From: Sphingomonas sp. NBWT7
GTDB lineage: Bacteria; Pseudomonadota; Alphaproteobacteria; Sphingomonadales; Sphingomonadaceae
DNA: 64,000 nt
Assembly (NCBI RefSeq): GCF_014217605.1
Contig: NZ_CP043639.1
Coordinates: 2,813,501 to 2,877,500, forward strand
Reading direction: 5' to 3'
This document shows positions 41,040 through 50,389 of the stretch, piece after piece (the stretch's first letter is position 1; each line of letters starts with the position of its first letter). The notes under the pieces were generated by a model. It did no database searches and was not told the origin of the DNA. It was given only the letters and a program-made list of their open reading frames with translations. Position numbers and translations under genes: made by a program.

Positions 41040-41950
41040 GACAGTTCGACCGTGTAGATCTCGTCCGGGCGCCAACCGAGGCCGAGCGCGATCCGCCCGG
41101 CGACGAGCAGCACGAGCAGAGCGAGCGCGAGGCGCAGATATTCGGGCTTGGCGCGCGCCGCGAAGCGCGCGCCGACCTGCGCGCCGATCACCGATCCGAT
41201 CAGCAGCAGCCCGGCGAGAACGATATCAACCGCCTTGGTCGTCAGCGCGTGGACCATCGTCGCTGCCGCGGTGACGAACAGGATCTGGAACAGCGAGGTG
41301 CCGACGACGACCTGCGTCGCCATGCCGAGCAGGTAGATCATCGCCGGGACGAGCACGAAGCCGCCGCCGATGCCGAGCAGGATGGTGAGGATGCCCGTCG
41401 CAACGCCGAGCAGCAACGGCGCGAGCGGCGAGATATAGAGGCCCGAGCGGTAGAAGCGCATGCGGAAGGGGAGGCCCGCGACGAGCGGATGGTGCCGGCG
41501 GCGGCGCGGCCGCGCGGCGCGGCGGCCGCGGGTGACGGCGATCGCCTCGAGCGATTCCTTGAGCATCAGCCCGCCGATCGAGACGAGCAGCACGACATAG
41601 GTGATGGCGATCGCGGTATCGATCTGTCCGCTCGCCTGGAGCAGCTGGAACAGCCACGCGCCTGCGAGCGAGCCGATGACCCCGCCGGCGACGAGAACGC
41701 CGCCCATCGCCATGTCGACCCCGTCGCGCCGCAGGTAGGCGAAGACGCCCGAGACGCTTGCGCCGGTCACCTGGCTGGCGGCAGAGGCGGCGGCGACGGT
41801 GGGGGGGATGCCGTAGACGATCAGCAGCGGGGTGGTGAGGAAACCGCCGCCGACGCCGAACATGCCCGACAGGAAGCCCACCCCACCACCCAGCGCGATG
41901 ATGACGAACGCGTTGACCGAGAGGTTCGCGATCGGGAGGTACAGATCCAT
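41036..41950 (-). CDS. TauE/SafE family sulfite exporter-like permease
   Basis: The 304-residue membrane protein has about eight hydrophobic segments and the family motif GGGVGFLSGMFGVGGGFLTTPLL, repeated in degenerate form as GILTILLGIGGGFVLVPAMIYLLG. TauE/SafE proteins export sulfite, sulfoacetate or other organosulfur anions. A cytosolic Arg-rich loop lies in the middle. The start is the ATG giving MDLYLPIANLS; upstream in-frame sequence is Arg-rich and not membrane-like. It is coupled to the TIGR02186 gene by a 4-bp overlap. Confidence 0.88.
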   Translation of the reverse strand: MDLYLPIANLSVNAFVIIALGGGVGFLSGMFGVGGGFLTTPLLIVYGIPPTVAAASAASQVTGASVSGVFAYLRRDGVDMAMGGVLVAGGVIGSLAGAWLFQLLQASGQIDTAIAITYVVLLVSIGGLMLKESLEAIAVTRGRRAARPRRRRHHPLVAGLPFRMRFYRSGLYISPLAPLLLGVATGILTILLGIGGGFVLVPAMIYLLGMATQVVVGTSLFQILFVTAAATMVHALTTKAVDIVLAGLLLIGSVIGAQVGARFAARAKPEYLRLALALLVLLVAGRIALGLGWRPDEIYTVELS

Positions 41951-41996
41951 GAACCCCCGATTATGCCGATCGCGCGCCGGACGATAGCGCCGACGA

Positions 41997-43019
41997 TCAG
42001 AAATCGGTGCCGATCGACAGCGCCGGGCCCGAGGCCGGCCGGGCATCGCCGGCGACACGCTGGCGCCAGTCGAGCGACAGGCGGATCACGCGTTCCGACA
42101 ACGGCACAGCGAGCGTCACCGACGGGCCGAGATCGAGCCTGCTCGCGCCCCGCTGCGCGCCGCCCCACGCGCCGACGCCCAGATCGAGCCGCGTCTGTCC
42201 GACGCGGGCGATGGGATGGGCGACGCGCGCGGCGGCATCGACATAGCCTTCCACGCCGTCGCGCGCGATCGCGCCGCCCTGCGCATAGGCGTCGATCGTG
42301 AGCGCGCCGGTGATGGGTGCGGGGCCGATGCCGGCGATCACCCCCAGCGCCGGGCCACCGCGTGCGCGCTGCACGCCGATGCGCTGTTCGGCGACGATGT
42401 GGATCGGCAGGCGGGTCGGCTGCCAGTCGAGGCCGATTGCGGCTTCCTGCTGGCGGGTGCCGATCGCGGTGGAAACGCGGGCGGCGAGCGCGAGGCGGCG
42501 CGCGTCGCCCAATGCGTAGGTGACGCGCGCCCCCGCCTGGCTTCCACCGAGCTGCGGCGCGAACGGCTGACCGCTGCCGCCGTCGCGCAGGATCGTCCAG
42601 ACGCTGGCGGCGAAGCGCGACCGTGTGGTCGCGGCGCGATCGGGGGGCGGTGGGGCGAGCGGCGCGGCGATCGCGGTGAAGGGCTGCGCGCGGATCGACG
42701 ATGGCGGGGCGGGATCGTCGCTTGGGGATGGCTCGCGGTTGTCGGATGGCGGGAGGAGGAACCCTGCGTGCTGCGGTGTGGCCGGGCGGCGTGATGCAGG
42801 CGGCGGCTTTATATCAGCGCGCACCGCCGTCATTTGGCGCGCGGTGAAGCGAGGGTGGGTGAGCGGTCGCGGCGTAGTTTCCGCCAGTGCCGGCGGCGCG
42901 ACGACCGTGGCGAGCGCGGGCAGCGGCGCCTGATCGGGCCAGAGTAGCGCGGAGCGTACGCCGATCCAGCCCGCGCCCATGACGACGAGGAAGCGCAGGG
43001 GGCGGCCGCGCGCGCTCAT
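41997..43019 (-). CDS. Envelope protein with Pro-rich linker and outer-membrane-barrel-like C-terminus, NfrA C-terminal-like
   Basis: The 340-residue protein has one N-terminal hydrophobic segment (about 8-24), a Pro/Ser-rich region (about 45-130), and a C-terminal region of about 190 residues with alternating strands ending in an aromatic (LSIGTDF), as outer-membrane barrels do. The stretch WQPTRLPIHIVAEQRIGV recalls the C-terminal domain of the phage N4 receptor NfrA. The start ATG overlaps the stop of the NfrB-like glycosyltransferase, supporting a partnership. NfrA's large TPR region is absent. The family assignment is inference. Confidence 0.55.
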   Translation of the reverse strand: MSARGRPLRFLVVMGAGWIGVRSALLWPDQAPLPALATVVAPPALAETTPRPLTHPRFTARQMTAVRADIKPPPASRRPATPQHAGFLLPPSDNREPSPSDDPAPPSSIRAQPFTAIAAPLAPPPPDRAATTRSRFAASVWTILRDGGSGQPFAPQLGGSQAGARVTYALGDARRLALAARVSTAIGTRQQEAAIGLDWQPTRLPIHIVAEQRIGVQRARGGPALGVIAGIGPAPITGALTIDAYAQGGAIARDGVEGYVDAAARVAHPIARVGQTRLDLGVGAWGGAQRGASRLDLGPSVTLAVPLSERVIRLSLDWRQRVAGDARPASGPALSIGTDF

Positions 43020-44407
43020 TGCGGCGCCAACTCGTCGGGGGTGAGCGGGAAGACGTGGGCGGTCTTGTCCCAATGCGGCGTACGGCCGGCGAGCAGGCGG
43101 GCGTAGCGCCCGGCGGCGTGGCGTGCGGCGAGCATCGCGATCAAATTGCCGACGACCGCGCGCGGCAGCGACCACAGCCCCTCGCGCCATCCATAGCCGT
43201 GCGCGGTGGTGGCGAAGCGCCACACGAGCCGCCAGGCGAGCAAGGCGGCATTGCACATGAGGACCGTTCCCATCGCCTTGCCGAGCCCCGGCAGCGGCGT
43301 GCCGAGCAGCAAATGCACGCTGGCCGCGATGCCCCAGCCGAGGATCGCGCAATAGGCCGCGACGAGCAGGATGACGGCGGCGGGCGCGCGGCGATCGCGC
43401 ATCCGCATCCAATGTTCGGCGACATGCCACCAGCGCCCCCAGCCGATGCGATCCCAGCCGGCGAGCGCGATGCCGGTGATCCAGCGCGATTTCTGCCGCA
43501 CGGCGGTGGCGACGGTGAACGGAAAATAGGCGCGCGTCGCAATCAGGTGGCCGGCATCGTCGGAGACGCGCGCGAAGCAGGCGGCATAGCCGAGCGCGGC
43601 AGCGCGCAAACCCAGTTCGTAATCCTCTGTCAGGCTGGCCTCGTCGAACGGTGCGCCATGTGCGGCCTCGAGTGCGACGAGCACCTCCGTCGCGATCGCG
43701 CAGCCGACCCCCGACAGCGGCAGGCCGGCGCCGATCGCGGCGCGCAGCACCATCTGGCGGCCGTGCGATTCGGCGAATTCGTCGGCATAATGGCCCGACA
43801 CGAGCCGCGGGGCGCGATCGATCAGCGGCATGACAGGGATCTGCACCAGCGGATGGTCGCCGATCAGCGCGTCGTAAACCTTGAGTTCGGCGGCGTGAAC
43901 GACGTCCTCCGCGTCGTGAAGGACGACGGCGCGCGTCACCGTGCCCGTTGCCGCATCATCGGCGCACAGCGCGCGCCACAGGGTGTTGAGATTGTCCGCC
44001 TTGGTCGTCGGTCCGGCGCGCGGCCCGATCACCAGCCGGACGCGATCGTCGCGCGTGGCGACCGCGCGGACGGCGGCGATCGTCGCCGCGTCGTTGGGAT
44101 AGCAGCCGACATAGAGGCGATAGGAGGTGTGATCGAGCCGCGCGAGCGCGGTCGACAGCATCGCGCCGATCACCCCCGCTTCCTCCCACGCGGGCACGAA
44201 CATCGCGATCCGCCCCGGCGTCGCGGGATGCGGCAGACCCGCCAGCGGCCGCCGCGTGCTGCCGTGGCGCAGGCGATGCCACGCCCAACCGACGTCGACG
44301 AGGAGATCGTCGAGACCGAAGATCAGGAAGCCGACTGCCGCGAACAGCGTGACCTCGCGAACCGCGAGGTCGAGCCCCGCCAGCACCATTCCCCCCACCG
44401 CGCCCAT
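43016..44407 (-). CDS. NfrB-like membrane glycosyltransferase (GT2)
   Basis: The 463-residue protein has an N-terminal membrane segment (TLFAAVGFLIFGLDDLLVD), a cytosolic GT2 domain with PAWEEAGVIGAML, HDAEDVVHAAE (metal-binding acidic motif), LTEDYELGLRA (catalytic region) and QKSRWITGIALAGW (Q-x-x-R-W type), and three further membrane segments at the C-terminus. This is the layout of NfrB, which polymerises an exopolysaccharide; the C-terminal c-di-GMP-binding MshEN domain of E. coli NfrB is missing. The start is uncertain: ATG at 44407 is used, with ATG 44389 and TTG 44455 as alternatives. Confidence 0.78.
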   Translation of the reverse strand: MGAVGGMVLAGLDLAVREVTLFAAVGFLIFGLDDLLVDVGWAWHRLRHGSTRRPLAGLPHPATPGRIAMFVPAWEEAGVIGAMLSTALARLDHTSYRLYVGCYPNDAATIAAVRAVATRDDRVRLVIGPRAGPTTKADNLNTLWRALCADDAATGTVTRAVVLHDAEDVVHAAELKVYDALIGDHPLVQIPVMPLIDRAPRLVSGHYADEFAESHGRQMVLRAAIGAGLPLSGVGCAIATEVLVALEAAHGAPFDEASLTEDYELGLRAAALGYAACFARVSDDAGHLIATRAYFPFTVATAVRQKSRWITGIALAGWDRIGWGRWWHVAEHWMRMRDRRAPAAVILLVAAYCAILGWGIAASVHLLLGTPLPGLGKAMGTVLMCNAALLAWRLVWRFATTAHGYGWREGLWSLPRAVVGNLIAMLAARHAAGRYARLLAGRTPHWDKTAHVFPLTPDELAPQ

Positions 44408-44591
44408 AACCCCCCGATCGGTTGCGATACGCAACGCTAGCACGGACGTATTCAAAATGAAGGCTTTTCTGACCGAAACGGCGGGAATGACGCGCGCTGA
44501 CCCAATCGTTGGGCCGGGCGCGCGGCCGTGCGACGGATGGCTGGAGTAGCGCCGCCGATCCCGTTAGGATGATGCCACGGGGGAGACGGCG

Positions 44592-47500
44592 ATGAGACTG
44601 GCGGCGCGGCTCGCGATTCTGGCACTGGCGCTGGCGCCGGTGGCTGCATTGTCGGACAATGCGCCGCGCGTCATCCTGGCGCAGCCGGGGGTCGAGGCGG
44701 GCGGGATCCAGCGCTACACGCTGCGCTTCAGCCAGCCGATGATGCCGCTGGGCGATCCGCGCGCGGCGGCGCCCGTGACGGTGGAATGCGGCATCGGCGG
44801 CACCGGGCGCTGGGTCGACCAGCAGACCTGGGTGTACGATTTCGCGACGGCGCTGCCCGGCGGCACGACGTGCAGCTTTACGACCCGCGCGGGGCTGAAG
44901 AGCCTGGCGGGCTATGCGCTGAGCGGCGAGCAGCGCTTCACCGTCGACGCCGGCGGGCCGGTGGCGCGCGCCGTGCTGCCCGCCGCCGACGGAAGCGAGA
45001 TCGAGGAGGATCAGGTGTTCCTCGTCGCTGCCAATTTGCCGCCGACGCCGCAATCGGTGGCGGCGGGCGCCTATTGCGCGGTCGACGGGATCGGCGAGCG
45101 TATTCCGGTGGAGGTGCTGGGGCGCGACACCGCAGGCTCGCTGCTCGCCGGGCTGGGCAAGGATCGCTGGGAGGTGCGCCAGTTACTGGAGAGCGGCGGC
45201 ATGCCGGCGGACCTGCCCGAGGCGGGCGAGGGCCGCGATCGCGCGATCGCGGGGGTGACGGCGCTGCGCTGTCGCCGCGCGCTGCCGCCGGGGCGCGACA
45301 TGGCGCTGGTGTGGGGGGCGGGCATCGCCGCGGCGGGCGGCAAGCGCGCCGGCGCCGACCAGCGTTTCGACTTCACCGTGCGCAAGCCGTTCACCGCGCG
45401 CTTCGAGTGCAGCCGCGTCAACCCGCAGGCCGGATGCAGCCCGGTCGAGAAAGCCTATGTGCGCTTCACCGCCGCAGTCCCGATGTCGCAGGCGCGCGCG
45501 ATCCGTATCGTCACCGCCGACGGTACGGAGATTGCCCCTACCTTCAGCAAGGAGGAGCAGCAGCGCGCGACGGTGAACGACGTGACCTTTGCCGCGCCGC
45601 TGCCGACGGGCGTGCGGGCTAGGCTCACCTTTCCCGCGGGGGTTCGCGACGAGAGCGGGCGGCCGCTCGCCAATGCCGAGCGCTTCCCGCTCGACGTGGC
45701 GTTCGACGCCGCCCCGCCGCTGGTGAAGTTCGCCGCGCCGTTCGGCATCCTCGAGGCGAAGGAAGGCGGCGTGCTGCCGGTGACGGTGCGCAACGTCGAG
45801 CCGGGATTGCAGGGCCGCAACCTGGCGGTCGGCGGGGCGGCGATCCGCGTCGAGAGCGGGCCGAACGGGCTCGACGGGGCGGTCGCCGAATGGCTGCGCA
45901 GCGTCGACAAGGCGGGCGAGAGCAATATCGAGGACGTGACCGGCGCGAAGGGCGAGGTGATTCGCCGCGTCAACCATACTGGCGACACGTCGATCCTCGC
46001 CGGCAAGGGCAGCAAGCTGAGCGTCGCGCTGCCGGGCAAGGGGCGCGATTTCGAGGTGGTCGGCATCCCGCTTACCAAGCCCGGCTTCTACGTCGTCGAG
46101 CTGGCGAGCCCGGTGCTCGGCCGCGCGCTGCTCGGGCGGGCCGCGCCGCGCTACGTCGCTGCGGCGGCGCTCGTCACCAACATGGCGGTCCATTTCAAAT
46201 GGGGGCGCGAGCGCAGCCTCGCCTGGGTGACGCAGCTCGACACCGGGCGGCCCGTGGCGAACGCGTCGGTGGCGGTGAGCGACAGCTGCACCGGCAAGTT
46301 GCTGGCACGCGGGGTGACCGATCGCAGCGGCGGGCTGATGATCCCCGCCGGGCTGCCGCAGCCCGAAACCTATGCCAGCTGCGAGGCGAGCTCAACCGCG
46401 CACGCGCTGATGGTGTCGGCGCGCAGCGGCGATGATTTCAGCTTCACGCTGACCGAGTGGGGTGAGGGCATCCGGCCGTACGATTTCGACCTGCCGTACG
46501 GCTACGATGCGCGCAGCGAGATTCTCCACACCGTGTTCGACCGCGCGCTGGTACGGCAGGGCGAGACGGTGCACATGAAGCATATCGCGCGCCGTCCGGT
46601 GGGCAGCGGCTTCGCGATCCCGCCGGGGTTCCGGGGCACGCTGAAACTGTCGCACCGCGGATCGGACACGCAGTTCGAGCTGCCGCTCGCGATCGACGCC
46701 AACGGCATCGGCGAGACCGAGTGGACCGCGCCCGCGGGCGCACCGATGGGCGACTACGACCTGCAGGTGGTGACCGGCGACCGCACGATCTACACCGAGC
46801 AGAGCTTCCGGCTCGACGAGTACAAGCTGCCGACGATGCGCGCGAGCGTCACCGGGCCGAAGGGCGCGCTGGTGCGGCCCAAGAGCGTGCCGCTCGACCT
46901 GTTCGTCGGTTATCTCTCGGGCGGCGGCGCGTCGAACCTGCCGGTCGACGTGCGCGTCGGCTGGTCGCCGCGCACCGCGACGCCCGATGGGTATGAGGCG
47001 TTCACCTTCGGCGGGCGGCGGATCGAGGAAGGGGTGCGGCCGCTAGACGGCGACGGGGAGGAGACCGGCGCGGCGTTCCCGCCGACGCAGACGCTGCCCG
47101 CAACGCTGCGCGGCGACGGGACGCAGCGCACCAGCGTCGAGGCGCCGACGACGCTCGACGGCAATGCCGACATGCGCGTCGAGATGGATTATCAGGACGC
47201 CAACGGCGAGACACTGACCGCCAGCCGCACGCTGCCGGTGTTCGGCGCGGCGGTCCAGCTCGGCGTGCGCACCGACGGCTGGCTGATGAAGCAGGACGAC
47301 CTTCGGTTGCGCTTCGTCACGCTCGATACCGATGGCAAGCCGGTGAAGGGACAGAAGATCGCGGTCGCGGTATACAGCCGGCAGGTGCTGACCGCGCGGC
47401 GGCGGCTGATCGGCGGCTTCTACGCCTATGACAATCGCGTCCGCGTGACCAAGCTCGACGCGAGCTGTTCGGCGACGAGCGACGCGCAGGGGCTCGCGCA

Positions 47501-50330
47501 GTGCAGCCTCGATCCCGGCGTGTCGGGTGAGGTCGAGGTGGTGGCGACCACCACCGACGGCGACGGCAACGTCGCGCGCGCGACGCGCTCGGTGTGGCTG
47601 GCGGGTGACGAGGACTGGTGGTTCGGCGGCGACAACGGCGACCGGATGGATCTGGTGCCCGAACAGATCGCCTATCAGGCGGGCGATACCGCGCGCTTCC
47701 AGGTGCGCATGCCGTTCCGCAGCGCGACCGCGCTAGTAACGGTGGAGCGCGAGGGCGTGCTGTCGAGCTTCACGACGCAGCTGTCGGGCAAGGACCCGGT
47801 GGTGTCGGTGCCGCTCAACGGCGCCTATGCGCCCGACGTCTATGTCTCCGTCCTGGTGGTGCGCGGGCGCGCGACGCAGAGCTGGTGGGGCTGGCTTACC
47901 GGACTGTTTGGCGGGCATGACGACGCGCCAGCGCCGACCGCACTCGTTGATCTGGCCAAGCCCGCCTATCGCCTCGGCATCGCCAAGGTGAAGGTGGGGT
48001 GGGAGGCGCATCGGCTGGGCGTGGCGGTGAAGGCCGATCGCGCGCGCTATGCCGCGCGCGACACCGCGCGTGTCACTATCGCGGTGACGAAGCCGGGCGG
48101 GCAGCCCGCACGCAGCGCCGACGTCGCCTTCGTCGCGGTGGACGAGGCGCTGTTGCAGCTCGCGCCCAATCCGTCGTGGGATGTGCTGACCGCGATGATG
48201 GGCGATCGCCCGCTCGCGGTGCTGACCGCGACGGCGCAGACGCAGGTCGTCGGCAAGCGGCACTATGGGCGCAAGGCGGTGGAGGCGGGCGGCGGCGGGG
48301 GCGGCGACCTGTCGGCGCTGAACCGCGAAAATTTTCAGCCCGTACTGCTGTGGAAGGGGCGCGTCGCACTCGACGCCGCGGGGCGTGCGGTGGTGCCGGT
48401 GCGGCTGAGCGACGCCTTGTCGTCGTTCAAGCTGGTGGCGATCGCGACCGATGGCGCGCAGCTCTACGGCACGGGCACCGCCGCGATCCGCACCGCGCAG
48501 GATCTATCGATCTATGCCGGCCTGCCGACGCTGGTGCGCAGCGGCGACGATTACGCGGCGGGCTTCACGCTGCGCAACGGATCGGACCGGCCGATGACCG
48601 TTACCGCCGAGGCCTCGCTGACGCCGCGGATCGCGCAGGGGCGGCCGATCACGGTGACGATCCCGGCGGGGGGCGCGGCGCCGATCGCGTGGAACCTCTC
48701 GGCGCCCAATGCGGCAGGTACGGTGCGCTGGCAGGTGAGCGCGCGCACCGCCGACGGGCGGGCGGCGGACCGGATCACCGTGGCGCAGGACGTGATTCCC
48801 GCGGTGCCGGTGGAAACCTGGGCCGCGACGATCGCGCGGGTGGGCGGTGAGACGACGATACCGATCGCGCCGCCGGCGGGGGCCCTGCGGGGACTGGGCG
48901 GCGTCGACGTGCAGCTGAGCGACACGCTCGCGCCGCCGCTCGCGGGCGTGCGCGACTATATGGCGGCCTATCCGTACGAATGCTTCGAGCAGCGGCTGAG
49001 CCGGATCGTCGCGCTGGGCGATGCGCGCGGTTGGGCAGCGCTCGCGGCCGAGATGCCGACGTATCAGGCGGCGGATGGCCTGCTGCGCTACTTCCCCGGT
49101 GACACGCTGGCGGGATCGGAGGCGCTGACCGCCTACGCGCTGTCGATCACCGCGGAGGCGGGGTTGGCGATCCCGGAGGCGGTGCGGCTGCGCATGATCG
49201 AGGGGCTGCGCGCGGTGCTCGACGGGCGGCTGCGGCGCGAGGAATATGGTGACGTGCGGCTGCAGCGCGTCGCCGCCTTCGCCGCGCTCGCGCGGGCGGG
49301 CGCAGCGGAGGCGGGGATGCTCGGGCAGCTCGGCATCGCGGCGAACGAGATGCCGACCGCGTTGCTCGCCGATTATCTTGTCGCACTCGATCGCACACGC
49401 GGCATCGCCAATGCCGCCGCGCTGCGCACTGCTGGCGAAGCCGTCCTGCGCAGCCGACTGGTCTACGAAGGGTCGCGGATCGATCTGTCGGATCGCGCCA
49501 ACGCGCCGTGGTGGCTGATGTCGTCGGCGGACGAGGGCGCGATCAAGGCGCTCCTCGCGACGCTCGGGCGGCCCGGCTGGCAGGAGGAGGGGCCGCGGAT
49601 GATGATCGGGACCGCGCTGCGCCAGCGCCGCGGGCATTGGGACACGACGCCCGCCAACGCCTGGGGCACGCTGGCGGTGCGCCGCTTCGCCGCGCTGTAT
49701 CCGGCGCAGGCGATCGCGGGCACGACGACGCTGTCGCTCGGTGCGCAGACGCAGGCGCGCGGCTGGCCGCTCGACCCTGCGGCGCGGCTCGCGCGGTTCG
49801 CGCTGCCGGCGGCCCCGACGCCGCTGCGGCTCACCCAGGCCGGCGGGGCGGGGCCGTGGGCGAGCGTGGCGGTGAAGGCGGCGGTGCCGCTGACGCAGCC
49901 GCTCGCCGCGGGCTATCGCCTGTCGCGCAAGCTTGACGTGGTGCAGGCGCGCAACGCCGGCCGGCTGACGCGCGGCGACGTGGTGCGCGTGACGCTGACG
50001 ATACATGCGTCCGCGGAACGCAACTGGGTGGTCGTCAGCGACCCCGTGCCGCCGGGCGCGACGGTGATCGGCGGGCTGGGCGGGCAATCGGCGATGCTGG
50101 ACGAGGGCGGCGCGAGCGAGGGCGTGACGCCGGCCTATGTCGAGCGCGGGCGCGAGGCGTGGCGCGGCTATTTCGCCTGGGTGCCGGCGGGATCGTTCAC
50201 GGTGAGCTACACGATGCGGCTCAACGGGGCGGGGCGGTTCGGACTGCCGGCGTCGCGCGTCGAGGCGATGTATTCGCCCGACATCCGCGCGGCGGTGCCG
50301 GTGGGGACGATGACCGTCGGGCTGCGGTGA
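44592..50330 (+). CDS. Bacterial alpha-2-macroglobulin family protein
   Basis: The 1912-residue periplasmic protein has a signal peptide (about 1-20) without a lipobox Cys, tandem MG-type beta-sandwich domains (about 25-1000), a bait-like region, and an MG10/TED segment. The thioester motif is YPYECFEQ (Cys1464, Glu1466, Gln1467), which keeps Cys-x-Glu-Gln but has Phe in place of the usual Leu. The C-terminus has GRFGLPASRVEAMYSPDIR. These proteins trap invading proteases in the envelope. The downstream gene is PBP1C, the classical partner. It is divergent from the NfrB-like operon across 184 bp. Confidence 0.9.
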   Translation: MRLAARLAILALALAPVAALSDNAPRVILAQPGVEAGGIQRYTLRFSQPMMPLGDPRAAAPVTVECGIGGTGRWVDQQTWVYDFATALPGGTTCSFTTRAGLKSLAGYALSGEQRFTVDAGGPVARAVLPAADGSEIEEDQVFLVAANLPPTPQSVAAGAYCAVDGIGERIPVEVLGRDTAGSLLAGLGKDRWEVRQLLESGGMPADLPEAGEGRDRAIAGVTALRCRRALPPGRDMALVWGAGIAAAGGKRAGADQRFDFTVRKPFTARFECSRVNPQAGCSPVEKAYVRFTAAVPMSQARAIRIVTADGTEIAPTFSKEEQQRATVNDVTFAAPLPTGVRARLTFPAGVRDESGRPLANAERFPLDVAFDAAPPLVKFAAPFGILEAKEGGVLPVTVRNVEPGLQGRNLAVGGAAIRVESGPNGLDGAVAEWLRSVDKAGESNIEDVTGAKGEVIRRVNHTGDTSILAGKGSKLSVALPGKGRDFEVVGIPLTKPGFYVVELASPVLGRALLGRAAPRYVAAAALVTNMAVHFKWGRERSLAWVTQLDTGRPVANASVAVSDSCTGKLLARGVTDRSGGLMIPAGLPQPETYASCEASSTAHALMVSARSGDDFSFTLTEWGEGIRPYDFDLPYGYDARSEILHTVFDRALVRQGETVHMKHIARRPVGSGFAIPPGFRGTLKLSHRGSDTQFELPLAIDANGIGETEWTAPAGAPMGDYDLQVVTGDRTIYTEQSFRLDEYKLPTMRASVTGPKGALVRPKSVPLDLFVGYLSGGGASNLPVDVRVGWSPRTATPDGYEAFTFGGRRIEEGVRPLDGDGEETGAAFPPTQTLPATLRGDGTQRTSVEAPTTLDGNADMRVEMDYQDANGETLTASRTLPVFGAAVQLGVRTDGWLMKQDDLRLRFVTLDTDGKPVKGQKIAVAVYSRQVLTARRRLIGGFYAYDNRVRVTKLDASCSATSDAQGLAQCSLDPGVSGEVEVVATTTDGDGNVARATRSVWLAGDEDWWFGGDNGDRMDLVPEQIAYQAGDTARFQVRMPFRSATALVTVEREGVLSSFTTQLSGKDPVVSVPLNGAYAPDVYVSVLVVRGRATQSWWGWLTGLFGGHDDAPAPTALVDLAKPAYRLGIAKVKVGWEAHRLGVAVKADRARYAARDTARVTIAVTKPGGQPARSADVAFVAVDEALLQLAPNPSWDVLTAMMGDRPLAVLTATAQTQVVGKRHYGRKAVEAGGGGGGDLSALNRENFQPVLLWKGRVALDAAGRAVVPVRLSDALSSFKLVAIATDGAQLYGTGTAAIRTAQDLSIYAGLPTLVRSGDDYAAGFTLRNGSDRPMTVTAEASLTPRIAQGRPITVTIPAGGAAPIAWNLSAPNAAGTVRWQVSARTADGRAADRITVAQDVIPAVPVETWAATIARVGGETTIPIAPPAGALRGLGGVDVQLSDTLAPPLAGVRDYMAAYPYECFEQRLSRIVALGDARGWAALAAEMPTYQAADGLLRYFPGDTLAGSEALTAYALSITAEAGLAIPEAVRLRMIEGLRAVLDGRLRREEYGDVRLQRVAAFAALARAGAAEAGMLGQLGIAANEMPTALLADYLVALDRTRGIANAAALRTAGEAVLRSRLVYEGSRIDLSDRANAPWWLMSSADEGAIKALLATLGRPGWQEEGPRMMIGTALRQRRGHWDTTPANAWGTLAVRRFAALYPAQAIAGTTTLSLGAQTQARGWPLDPAARLARFALPAAPTPLRLTQAGGAGPWASVAVKAAVPLTQPLAAGYRLSRKLDVVQARNAGRLTRGDVVRVTLTIHASAERNWVVVSDPVPPGATVIGGLGGQSAMLDEGGASEGVTPAYVERGREAWRGYFAWVPAGSFTVSYTMRLNGAGRFGLPASRVEAMYSPDIRAAVPVGTMTVGLR

Positions 50331-50389
50331 GAGGGCCGCCGGCGTATGTCTGAACGACGCGCCGCGGCGCGAATTGCGCGAGACTGGCG

